From Hirudo medicinalis (taxonomy: Eukaryota > Annelida > Clitellata > Hirudinida > Hirudinidae): a DNA stretch of 58,841 bases. The notes under the pieces were generated by a model. The model saw nothing but the letters and a program-made list of their open reading frames with translations, was not told the DNA's origin and did not search any database. The stretch's first letter is position 1, and the number at the start of each line of letters is the position of its first letter. The translations under genes and the position numbers were made by a program. Below, piece after piece: positions 48,433 through 58,841 of the stretch. The stretch covers positions 1 through 58,841 of the forward strand of contig MPNW01000267.1 of the NCBI GenBank assembly GCA_011800805.1, in the 5' to 3' direction.

Positions 48433-49028
48433 GCAGTAACCAAATTCATTCTCACTGTTTCTTATTTGGAAGCTTTTTTGTTTCGTTTTGAGCGCTATTT
48501 TTCAGACTACTGACTTTTTGTTGGGACTTTTGGTTTTTGTTTTAAAATAGTTTCATGCGATTTTTAAACTGACAATTTTTCGAATATTTTCGTATTTATA
48601 TCGCATGATTTTAGTTGTTTTGGTTCGAATAAAATATTCGCCCGATCGTCACAAAAACTGTTTACAATATTTAAAATTGCAACATGATTGAATTTTAGGT
48701 GTTTGATAAAAAAATACACTAAATATGTCTCCTATGATTTTTCAACAACTTGAAAAGGAAAGGACTGATTAAAAAAATTGTAGTATTCTAAAATGTTTGG
48801 CCGAAAGTACACTTTGTACTTGATGGTGGATGTCGATGGAGCTGCCCCCTTTGGTGTCTTGTAAGCTGCTGCCATGTGCGACATTTACTTGGTGATGATT
48901 TGTTGAGATACGAATGCTTGTTATATTTTGATACAACTTTTCGAACATGTTGTGAATGGCTTATTTAAATGTATAAATTTCAAAAATTGTTCTGTAGTTG
49001 TTCAAACTTCATCTGCCAAGGAAGACCT
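48433..49028. other. V4-S2 convergent intergenic region
   Basis: A+T-rich, about 600 bp, between the converging 3' ends of V4 (+) and S2 (-). No exon is supported. Confidence 0.4.
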
Positions 49029-51040
49029 CTATTCGCGAGTTAAGCTCTTTCCCTCATTGTCTCCATCCAAAACATGGTAACACGGATCAGTCTTTGAGAT
49101 GTCTTCCAACTTCCGAGGATTCACTGGCAACTGGATCTTTCCGTTTGTCAGGACGTCTTCGTTATAGTGGCCTACTTTCGACTGGTTGAATCCGTACTGG
49201 TCTTTTCTGCCGATCGTAGCTCTGAAATATTAATCTAAAATAATGTAAATTCTAATTTATTTTATCCATTGAAAGACCCGGAAGTGTCACCTCTGATGGC
49301 AGAGAAGACAGACGCAGATGAAAAGTATAACGAAGACGAACAGAGCACTGATCAGGACAACGATTAGGAAAACTAAAATTCCATTTGAAAACCAATAAGA
49401 TGAATTGCAAATCTATTTAAATGTAGTTTCAGAAATAATTTTGTGAAATAATTTTGAAAATGACTGTTCATCTTTATTTACCGTGATTTGGAGAAGATTT
49501 TAAAGACTTTGGAACTGAATCTGTTTCAAGCAAATAATCCTTTTCGAAATTCTGGATCTCTGAAAATAAATCCTACATATTTCAAATAGACTTATAAATA
49601 CTATCGTGAATTAAGTGTTACCATCTATAATTTGCTTAAATAGTATCGCGAAATTGAACTAAAATGGTTTAAAATTTTGGGAATTAACTGAAATGGCTTG
49701 ATAAACTCACGTTGAGTGCAGTTTCCAATGACTCCAACCCAGTTGCGTCCGTTACAAAATAGTTTCCAAGTATGTCTGTTCATGTAACAACCAACTGTTA
49801 CTTCGTTACCTTCTCTTTTCATCCAAGCATCTTGAGGTGGCTTCAGATCGTAACATCCAGTGGCTGAAAGGAGAAATGGTTATTAATTATTAAATGACCA
49901 ATCTTGATAAAATACGAACCTTAACGTTAATGCGTAAATTATGATAATCGTATCATTAATTTTATGTCATATCAAACTCAAACTGAATGTTTGAATGGTG
50001 CCGTAAAATTGTCCACCTCCAGCTTTAACGAGGAACTTTAGACTTTGCTTTCCTGATATTTCTATTTCAATTCTATTCGTCTTCGAAACCAGCAAATGAG
50101 CCTGACGTTTGCCAGAGAGGCAGACGTCGTAAATTTGGTCATTGGACTCCTTGACTTTCCCAACAAAGATCGAATTGTTCTTGTGGCATCCTGGGAAATA
50201 TTGGTCTTGTTGCTTTGTAGTTTCGTTCCTTTTCCTGAATGTAATGACGGACAGGTCGATGTTTTGGCCAACTGAGGTCTCCAATACCAATGGTCTGTTT
50301 GGGCTTCCACATTTGTTAGGATGCATTCCGTCCATGACAGTTGTGTCGAAGGAGATGTAAGCTGAACTTTCAGCTAGACTGACGATGCAAGATTTTTCCG
50401 ATCTAAATACTGGAGAAATTTTGAAAACTAAGAACCCAAATGTAAAGTGAGTTTTGTTTAATTATTTTATATACTGCATTTTTTTTATCAACTTCCAAAA
50501 TTCTGACCTGGCAAGCATGTGTAACTGACGCTGAGATACTGCATCAGTTCTTTGTAGCACCTGCTTCTTCCCAGAAACTGAGGATCAATCACTTGAACCC
50601 TGCACTTCTGCAGACCTGAACATTTTTCATCAAGGATGTCCAAGACATCAGCTTTGCATCCGAAGTATTTTGGGTCGTTTTTGGCAACACTGTTGATCTC
50701 AGTTTCAATGCATTTGCCGCTGGCCATCCTACCAAAGTAGGCTTCCTCCATGACTATTGTTCCGTCGTTTGGACATTCTGGACTGAAGTATTCGTGGGCA
50801 CAGTAATCTTGGAGTACCGCAATCAAAGAATGACGATGACATTTATTAAAATAATAACAAAGTTATCAATTTTAATAACAATCTTTTACTGACATACTGA
50901 ATGCACAATGTATTCTTAATCATTCCAGTCATTTTAATTGATAATTAATACAAATATATACAAATATTAAAAATTGTTTCACCTTCGCCAATAACTATTA
51001 CCAAAACATTAGAGACGACAAGAACGAAAGATAACATCAT
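49029..51040 (-). CDS. S2: SUEL-lectin, CCP-like single-pass membrane protein
   Basis: Seven exons (minus): 50983-51040 (signal peptide MMLSFVLVVSNVLVIVIG), 50508-50807 (SUEL lectin: DYCAHEYF, FGRM, GKC, YFGCKADVLDILDEKCSG), 50017-50409 (beta-rich module), 49711-49863 (CCP-like), 49482-49559 (linker), 49291-49372 (TM FLIVVLISALFVFVILFICV), 49029-49206 (tail with DPCYHVLDG). Exon sizes 153, 78 and 82 nt equal those of S1. The CCP exon differs from that of S1 by only two synonymous changes, although the lectin exons are about 60% identical in protein. About 413 aa. A sugar-binding surface receptor is inferred; S2 lies in opposite orientation to S1 across the V array. Confidence 0.88.
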
Positions 51041-51732
51041 GACATTATAACATTCTAACACGAAGAAACCACAGTGTTCTCGTTTTTAAGCAATAGGAGA
51101 CTTTCCAGCGGATTCATGCGCTTCGAAAAAGTCAGGGGTCGTCTCAATATTGTGAATGTTCATAAATTTGCATTTGGAGGAAAATAATTCAATATTAATG
51201 AATTTAATTCAATATCTTTGTTTTATTTATTTAGATAAATTCTTTATTTATTAAATAGGAGTAAGCGCTGCTTGTTAAATTTGAACAAAACACTTATGGT
51301 TATCTATAATAAAAAAACCGATTATAATAACAATAATAACAATTAAATAAAAATATTTTATGTTGATATGTTAGGACTTTCTATTTACTGGTTGTTAATA
51401 ATTTACGTCTTAAGGTCCATTCAATCATTCATCTCATTCAATCAAGTTTTTAATCTATAATTTATTAAGTACACGCAACTTTTGTTTAAATCGGTAGCAC
51501 ATTTACAATCGCAGTTCTTTGATAATTTCTATAATTATCCAACTTCCCAGAATTTTTTAGTGGCTGATAATTGTAGGAATATTTAATGCATTCCCGCGCT
51601 CAAGCTTCCTTGTTGGTTGAGCATGCTTCTCGTTCTGCTTTTCGTTTACGTTAGAGCTGGTCTGGGAGACATAAGGCTCGGTGGTGTATAAAAGTCGATT
51701 TGAGATTCTTGAAGAAATTTTTGACATTTAAA
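51041..51732. promoter_or_regulatory. S2/S3 divergent promoter region
   Basis: 692 bp between the start codons of S2 (minus) and S3 (plus), A+T-rich. TATAAAAG at about 51685-51692 is a plausible TATA box about 40 bp before the S3 start codon. Both promoters should lie here. Confidence 0.5.
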
Positions 51733-54700
51733 ATGATTAAAAGGATGCAAACAAGTTGCATTCTTGTTCTTATTTTGTTGGATTTGATCGGTGTTGTCAT
51801 GCCAAGTGAAACAATACGAGGTAAGATGCTACAGTGCTACGGTGTTGGTTTTTGCTTGTCAATTAATTTTGATCTTTTCCTGAAAGGAGAATACTGTGAA
51901 GAGTTTGATGTCACGTGCAACGATGGAGAAGTTATTCTGATGCTCCACGCACATTTCGGTAGAATGGGTTTTGGCAAATGTTTGGAACAAGACAGCCACA
52001 CAGAAGCAGTGAAGCACTTGCCGAAAATGTTCGGATGTTACGAAGACATTCTGAATTACATGTCCGATAAGTGTTCGGGCGAAAAATCATGTAATGTGAA
52101 AACAAGTCAAATTTTTCTCGATTATCCAAAGATATGCGATGCTGTAGGCTACCTAGAAGCTGAACACAAATGCGTACAAGGTTAGGCATATTCTCTTCAT
52201 TTTTAAATATTTCATTTTATGAACATAACAGATAATCAAACGTATTAAAACACAAATGATTATATCACAAAAAATGGTATTCTCCAAAGACAAAGCCCGA
52301 ACTGATTCGCATCCCGATTGGAAGGCCGTCTTTGAAAAGAATTTCTGGATATTAGAAAAAAAAATAATAATGACCAGATATTTAAAAATTTAAGCGGATG
52401 GCAAATATGATTTGTAGTGATTCGACTGTTAAAGTTTATACGCTAATTTCATTAAAGACCACGAAAAAAAACTGATGTAACTGAAAATGAAGTAAAAGAG
52501 TAAAAGTTGTTCGTTTGGGCGATTGTTCATTCTAATAATCTGCAAAATTATATTCCCTTGAAATCAATAATTTAATTAAAGTAATATTTACAATTTTTTG
52601 AGAACAAAAAAGTTTACTTTAACCTCATCTTCCAGCGCACACCGACACCTGCACTCTGAATGTTTCTGAAAAAACCTCGATAATCTCAAAATCGAAAGCA
52701 ACCGCCTGCAAGACTCTGAAGCTCAAAACCAAGCCTAACTTTTCAATCGAAATAGTTCCAATATATTTTATCGGACCTGACGACACACGGGCCGATGGAC
52801 GTGTTCGGTTGGGGGAAGTACGTGATGGTAAAAGTGGCGAGCCAAAGGGTCACATCGAGATGGAGATGGGTAAGAATGGCACATGGAATGGAGTTCCTTT
52901 CAGAGTTGAATCCTCGTCGATAACAGTTCGTTTGGGGACTGTTGAGAATGCCACGAAGTGGATGCTAAACGTGACAGGTAATTTGTAGCATTCCGTTGTT
53001 TTCGTGAAAACTGAATTCGCGACTCGCTTGTTGAGTTACTAATTAATTTATTTTTCGATTTTTACTCTTGTTGTAATAAGGGGCTGTCCATAAATGACGA
53101 AATTGCATTTTGACCTATTTTTTTTAACCCCTACCCTCCACATTGTCACGTTTCTTACAAAAAACCGTACCTCACTCCGCCACTAATATAACGTTATCAA
53201 GTTTTAAACCCCTCCCCTTTCAAAAAAGAAAGACGTAATAAAAAATGTTATTTTTCAAAAAATGCCAAAATTAAAATTAATGTCTGTAATAATTAAAAAG
53301 CACAACATCCTGGATTTTGCTGAAATTGGGTGCAGTTGTTAACCAACCGAGACTTGAACTGTTACTTATTCCATTACATAAATTTTGTAATTTTGATGTT
53401 GGTTAAAGTACCTTTAATTGAATTAAATCAGCTCGTGGATGCGAGGACTTCTCGCCACAGAACGAAACCACCATCATTGCAAGAACAAGCACCAATGTCA
53501 TCATGAGATGCGACCTTAATGCCGAAGTATGGACATTGGTTTGTAATGAGGATGGTGGGGAATGGGTTGGACGTAAAGAATGTAAATCGAGTGAGTCCAA
53601 ATTACAAAGCTGTAAATTTATTAAAATCAAAATTTATTCGAGTAGCACATACATGTTTTCTTTGGGGATCGTGGAATGTTCATTGATTCTTTGATCATTT
53701 GCTAGTTATGATTATTTTTGAGAAATTATTTTAGAATCGAGCTGTTTTTTGTGCTGTTATAAATAGTGTAATTAGCCGGGTTTGAAGTTCAACGAGGTTA
53801 GATAATCATAATTATCATAATTAAATAATAAATGAGTTTAGACAATCGATGTTTGTCTTTCAGAATCTTACGAGGAACCCCTCTTCAGAGCCTATTCAGG
53901 TACGTAATGATTTTTCATTTCCAGATCAAATTACTTATTGATAAGTAATAAGTTGATTGATAATAAGTTGATTGATAATAAGTTGATTGATAATAAGTTA
54001 TTGTCGACATTCCAATGTTCTGTGACCTCGTGCCCAGGTCAAGCCAGTCCAGATCTTTGTCTATCAAGTCTATCTTTCAGTTGAAGATGATTACAAACAA
54101 CTTAGTTTGAATAATTCTAAATGATCTAAACATAATTAACAATGATTGAATGTAATTTATCGTCTTCATTGATTCATTCGCAGGAGTCATCATCGCCGGC
54201 AGTGCTTCTTTGGCTGTTGTCCTCACGATTACTGTCGTCTGCATGCTTTTGTGTAGATACAAACGGTGAGCTTGGTAGAATTTCAAAGCATTATTTTTCA
54301 TGATTTCTGAAAAAAACAATTTCAATGTTTATTTATTGTTATTGTTTGCAATTTATAATTATTTGCAATAATGAAATATATTATAAAAAAAATAATTTCT
54401 ATATTTATCGTTCAATTTGCAATTTATAATTATTTATAACAATGAAATATATTATTAAAAATAATTTCATTAAAAATAATAATTAAATTAATTAAATAAT
54501 TTCAAAAATAATTTCATAATAATAAATATTATTATTAAAAATAATTTCAATTTTTATTTATTGTTCAATTTTCAACGTTTATAATAATGAAATATATCTC
54601 GGCATCGATAGTTGTTATTTGTTATTAACATTAACATAATTTATTAAAACCTAACGTTCAGGAACTCCCACTCTCTGGAGCTCCGCCTATTTGACTAATT

Positions 54701-56860
54701 AAGGAATGCATAATTATGATGCGTGATTCATTATAATTAAGTGATTCATTTGCGTGAAACCAAGTCGACCTCTTACGTACGTAAATTGCTTCTGCTTCCA
54801 AGAACACAAACCTTTCCCCAACCAACACCCGTACCCTGTCACCAATAGCAACGGAGCGTAACTAGCAACTGGTTGTCAAGGAATGAAAATTTACATTTGT
54901 TATCAATTAATTCAATTGATTAATTAATTTACTCATGAATTATTCGTGGATTTAATGAAGCGAATCTTAAAATCTTAGGAAATGTTGAAAGACAGGTTTA
55001 AACATGACTGATTATGTATTAAATCTATTTATTTAATAATTATTTTCATCATTATCATCATTTTTATTATTATTATTGTTATTATCATTATTATTATTAT
55101 TATCATTATTATTATTATTATCATCATCATTATTATTATTATTATCATCATCATCATCATCATCATCATTATTATTATAACTATTATTATTTTCAACCAT
55201 TAATTATTTATCATTATTTAAGATTATCGAGCACGTTCGATTCGAGAGTTTATTTTTTAATGTCCTAAATTAAAAATGCCACTTTGACAACTACTCGACA
55301 AACTAGCCGACTGACTCTAAACACTGTGACATCGTACGACTGCAATTAATTGTCCAAGTCCTTGTCACTCATAAAAACTATCATGATTCATTTATCATTA
55401 TATTATGGATCTTGATTTATCATTAGTTCAACCGTCATCAATATACCTTGATAATTCGCTTGGAAGATTCATGTGTGACTTATATATTCATATACATATT
55501 TATATTTATATTCATATTTATATTTATATTTATATTCATATTTATATTTATATTTATATTTATATTCATATTTATATTCATATTTATATTCATATTTATA
55601 TTTATATTCATATTTATATTTATTCATATTTATATTTATATTTGGCGTGTTCATTTTCAAGCTACAAAACTGGAAATCCACAATTCTGAACTCTTGGCGA
55701 CCGATGAAATTTCAAATAATTGTTCAGACATTTTCTAGATGTAAATTAATATAATATGATATAAATATAAATATGAATATAAATAAATATAAATATAATA
55801 TAAATAAATATAAATATGAATATAAATATAATATAAATAAATATAAAGATGAAGATATTTGATAAACTATTCAAACAGACTAAAAATTTCTAATTTATGA
55901 AATATAATTTCTCGAGGAAGGGAATTCAACATGTTGAGTCAACTGGAGAGATTCTTACTCCTGCCAATGATTTAACGTAACAATAACAACAACAATAACA
56001 ACAACAACAACAACAACAACAACAAACATTATCCGAATAAAATATGCACAAATAATGACGGGCCACTTTTCTACATTCAGGCGAAAAGTCACGAGCGGCT
56101 CAAACGCAAAAGAACAGCCACGCAAAAAGAAGGTGGCTGCAGAATTCCTGTACAAAGAAGGCGATCGAGCGAAGGATTTCATGGACAATCGCTTCTCCAC
56201 CACCGCCCACCAGCAATTGGAACCGCCAGGGATGGATCCCATTCCCGAAATGAAGCCGCAATATTCCACGCCCCTCTCCTCTCAGCCTGCCTGTCCTATG
56301 CACGGTTCGTGGACCCAACGAATGGCAAATTGATGCAGTTCAATACGATGGGCTACCATCCTCACTATAATCATCTGATCAAGAAGGACGCAGATGGCTT
56401 GGTTCATCCTGCAGATATCACCTCTTTTACAATGAGGTACCATCATCTCCCACCTCAGTTTCCTCCCCCTCACTCTGCTAATACCCGCATCCACCCCGAC
56501 ATGAGGAGCGATTACCCCTTACCCCTTCGGTCGCCACCTAAAGATCCATCGCGTGCGTACCTAACCCCTGGCCCCGCGCACCAAATCTATTATTCCAACA
56601 TGTACCAACCGTACACTTGCAATCCTTACTTCGGCACGATGCCAAAGTTCGGAATCTACTATAACGAAGAAGCGGCACCAATCTACAACACTCTTGAACC
56701 TTTTCCACTGTCGGAGTTCATGGAGGCAGTACCCCAGCACACTCCTGAGCCCTTGTCCAACGACCTGCCGACAGACCTGACCATGGCTCGGAAAAAGCTG
56801 ACCTTGTCCAGGGAAGACGTCATGGCCGCCGAGAAAGCACCCTGGGAAGAGATGAAATGA
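51733..56860 (+). CDS. S3: SUEL-lectin membrane protein with long Tyr/Pro-rich tail (frame break)
   Basis: Exons: 51733-51820 (signal peptide), 51887-52180 (SUEL lectin: [37 protein letters not shown]), 52636-52977 (beta-rich module with several N-x-S/T sites), 53432-53590 (CCP-like: GCED, VIMRC, WTLVC, WVGRKEC), 53864-53899 (short linker), 54184-54265 ([24 protein letters not shown]), 56081-56333 (Lys/Arg-rich juxtamembrane tail, then stop). A second frame from about 56290 to 56860, shifted by one base, carries on a Pro/Tyr-rich tail ([23 protein letters not shown]) to a stop at 56858-56860. The two halves look like one tail broken by a missing base, real or sequencing error. Diverged from S1 and S2 but with the same exon plan. 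The first stop, if real, gives about 417 aa. Confidence 0.78.
53080..53235 (+). mobile_element. MITE-like fragment, GGGGCTGTCCATAAATGACG end
   Basis: The sequence starting GGGGCTGTCCATAAATGACG (53080) resembles one terminal repeat of a widespread DNA-transposon MITE type. The far end (CCCCTCCCC at about 53211-53219) is not a clean inverse. In an S3 intron. Confidence 0.35.
53937..54002. repeat. 15-bp tandem repeat
   Basis: Four copies of ATAAGTTGATTGATA in an S3 intron. Confidence 0.8.
54266..56080. repeat. Large S3 intron rich in simple repeats
   Basis: Contains AAATAATTTCA-type repeats (54300-54580), (ATT)/(ATC)n at 55040-55205, a 6-bp TATATT/TATTCA array at about 55484-55640, the matching AATATA-type array at 55750-55850, and (AAC)n at 55985-56025. 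The TATATT array and the 55750-55850 AATATA array are opposite-strand versions of similar units, so they could pair as a hairpin. No exon seen. Confidence 0.7.
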
Positions 56861-58521
56861 CGGGGGCCAACCAGCTGCATCTACATACGTTTGTATATTT
56901 TGTATATTCTGAACTGGGAAAATGCTTCGTTCTGCGTCCCATTATGGAGAATTAAAGATCATTTGGTAATATTTTCATTCGCAATTATTTTTAAAATTGC
57001 TTCCCTAAAAAAAATCCGTCTAATTGTTCTCTTCAGTTCTGTGACTTCCTATGATCATGATTTGGAGATGTCGACTTCCTGCTATTTATTTTCTGCCGCT
57101 TTGCAAAGTTCATTCGATCATTCCGTTCTTGTTTGGCATCAGTTTGTGTTTAAGCTTTATTGAATCATGGCATTTGAAGAAATCTTAATTAATGATTTAT
57201 TTATTTGTTGTGCGAATCTCAATGTAATTCTCTAATTATGAGATGTTTAGCGACATTTGCTCGAATTTTAAATTTAATTACGTTATTTGCCCACTTAATT
57301 AAAATCATCTTAGCGAGAGAATTATGGTCAAACCTTTCTCAACCTTTAGAAATTATGATTTAATTATGATACGGCGATCCTAATCCTAATCCAACACTGG
57401 TAACTTAGTATTCCTATCGACGGAGGATGAATTTGTTATACAAAGAGAAGCATGTATTTGTGTCACTTGTGTCAATCTACAACAAGCCTAATTAAGGACA
57501 TGATCTTGTTGATGTGATCCGACTCGATGATGCGGTGAATAATACAACAATTACAACGATGTTTAAAGATCTGCTTTCAATCTGTGACAGTGAGCTGTGG
57601 GAGCTAGATATTCGACACTATTAGTTTTCTAATCGAATGTTTGAAACTACGTTCAACTGTGATTTTGCGGTCTATTTGATGTCCAGCATCAGCTGTTCGT
57701 AGTTGGTTGGAATAAAATTAAGTCAACAATAGTTCTGGTTCTCAAACCAAACTTACCCTTAGCCAATATCTTACCATAACCCTAGCCTTAATCCTAACCC
57801 TAAAACTAAACCTAGCCCTAGGGTTTAACCCTAACCCTATGGTTCAATAAGTCAACAATAGTTCTAGTTCTCAAATCAAACTTACCCTCAGCCAATACCT
57901 TACCATAACCCTAACCCTCAACCAAGCCCTAGGGTTTAACCCTAACCCCATGGTTCAATAACTGTGACTAAAATCACATCGGACGAACGGCTGAATTGTT
58001 TTTCGATTCTTGCACTGATTTCTGAAACTGTGACTCAAGCATTTTAATTGCTCTGCAGCTGTCAACACGAACAAATTGTTGGACTTTTAACCAGGCCTTT
58101 GTAAGATTGTTAATTGTGATATCCACAATTATGGATGAATTTTTGACTGCCAACATGTTTTTATGAAGTCTCTTGGTAATTTTTAATAAAGCATTTGGTA
58201 AACAACTTTGTTGTTAATGTCAGCTGCGTACGTCAGTGGGGATAGTGACATACAGAATCAGGATGTACGCATGTTCTGCTATTTTGACTACTAGTCACTC
58301 AATAATAACAAAAACTTGTTTGAAGTTGAATTGAAAAAATAAGTCAGTGCAAATCCTTCAAATGTTCTAAAATTTCTATTGTTTAGAGACACGTTTTAGA
58401 CCGTACAAGCATCCGTTTTGGAATCTAGAAGTCCACAAATCACGTGAGAATTAAATCCGGCTCAGATATGCTGAATAAGAGACTGAATCATTTAATTTAG
58501 CTGGTCTTTTGACAAATTTAG
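56861..58521. other. S3 3' flank with telomere-like duplication
   Basis: About 1.66 kb without a supportable exon. The main feature is the TAACCC-rich duplicated block at 57723-57960; the rest is A+T-rich. Confidence 0.45.
57723..57960. repeat. Interstitial telomere-like tandem duplication
   Basis: Two imperfect copies (about 57723-57849 and 57850-57960) starting TCAACAATAGTTCT and ending ATGGTTCAATAA, each with several CCCTAA/TAACCC units around GGGTTTAACCCTAACCC. This is degenerate (TTAGGG)n-type DNA away from a chromosome end, or at least not at the window end. Confidence 0.8.
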
Positions 58522-58708
58522 AATCAAAACCACATCTTAGACGGATGCTGACCGATTCTCCAATCAATATTTTACAGACTTTACTGAAATTAAGCAATGG
58601 AATGGTTTATGACACAGACATTATTCTTCACAGTCGTCTTAAGCAGCTACAAATTAATGTCATGTTGTGTCAATTAAATTTTAATGCAGATATCGACTTA
58701 ATTCACAG
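58522..58708 (+). CDS. Candidate internal exon of an unrecognised gene
   Basis: Open frame of about 62 codons after an acceptor-like TTTAG (58517-58521) and before a clean donor (CACAG|GTATTG). The translation (HLRRMLTDSPINILQTLLKL, then LKQLQINVMLCQLNFN) is not low-complexity and has leucine-rich amphipathic character. Family not recognised and other exons lie outside the window, so coding status is uncertain. Confidence 0.35.
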
Positions 58709-58740
58709 GTATTGATGTAAATGTAAATGTAAATGTACTT

Positions 58741-58841
58741 CATTTATATAGCGCCATATGCATAGCGTCAGAGGCGCTTCTTGTCAACCATTTATATAGC
58801 GCTCCTTCCCAAGGGCGCTTGCGGCAGTGCAGGCTGGGTTT
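58741..58841 (+). repeat. Dispersed AGCGCC-type repeat, copy C (runs off window)
   Basis: Two half-units, each beginning CATTTATATAGCGC (58741 and 58789): the first continues CATATGCATAGCGTCAGAGGC as in copy B, the second continues to GCGGCAGTGCAGGCTGGGTT as in the far end of copy D. The element continues beyond the window. Confidence 0.65.

Noticed and set aside
1..58841. CRISPR arrays, tRNA or rRNA genes
   Set aside because: None seen; the genome is metazoan nuclear DNA and the tandem arrays here are microsatellites and minisatellites without spacers.

Overview
This window is animal nuclear DNA from an invertebrate bilaterian. The evidence is spliced genes with GT/AG introns, about 60% or more A+T between genes, very many (ATG)n, (ATT)n and (AAC)n microsatellites, transposon remnants, and a TAACCC-type telomere-like patch. 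A full-length Trk receptor (LRR + Ig + kinase), a neuronal-type synaptobrevin and SUEL-lectin membrane proteins fit a lophotrochozoan or a non-vertebrate deuterostome. I cannot name the species. Exons were placed by eye from open frames, splice dinucleotides and matching intron phase.

Layout. At 204-847 (+) lie the last two exons of an NR2-like nuclear receptor. At 3377-12331 (-) is a Trk neurotrophin-type receptor tyrosine kinase in about 16 exons, its introns packed with microsatellites. At 15998-19148 (-) is a synaptobrevin/VAMP gene with a split start codon, a 16-nt micro-exon and two possible C-terminal tails. At 21280-22701 (-) is a ten-finger C2H2 protein with a single coding exon. At 23832-25915 (-) is a SAM-domain C19orf47-like gene, head to head with an intronless ARL6 (BBS3) at 26519-27085 (+).

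From 28 to 57 kb there is a lineage-specific looking cluster. Three SUEL-lectin, single-pass membrane genes (here S1 28113-30130 +, S2 49029-51040 -, S3 51733-56860 +) flank four paralogous secreted or GPI-type FG-GAP/VCBS-like genes (V1 30870-35468 -, V2 37066-40165 +, V3 41279-44266 +, V4 45347-48151 +). The V paralogs share seven exons with identical intron phases and Ca-binding DxDxDG-type loops. The S paralogs share signal peptide, SUEL lectin, a beta-rich module, a CCP-like module, TM and cytoplasmic tail. S1 and S2 lie in opposite orientation on the two sides of the V array, and their CCP exon is almost identical while the rest is strongly diverged, which points to exon-limited gene conversion.

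How the genes may work together: Trk and synaptobrevin are neuronal (trophic signalling, vesicle fusion). The S genes look like cell-surface lectin receptors and the V genes like surface or secreted propeller-like proteins; a receptor/ligand or recognition locus is an inference only. Several introns carry DNA transposon remnants: a hAT-like MITE with a perfect 8-bp target duplication, a 1.1-kb hAT with a broken BED finger, and a small palindromic MITE. A dispersed short repeat with an (ATT)n tail recurs in the window.
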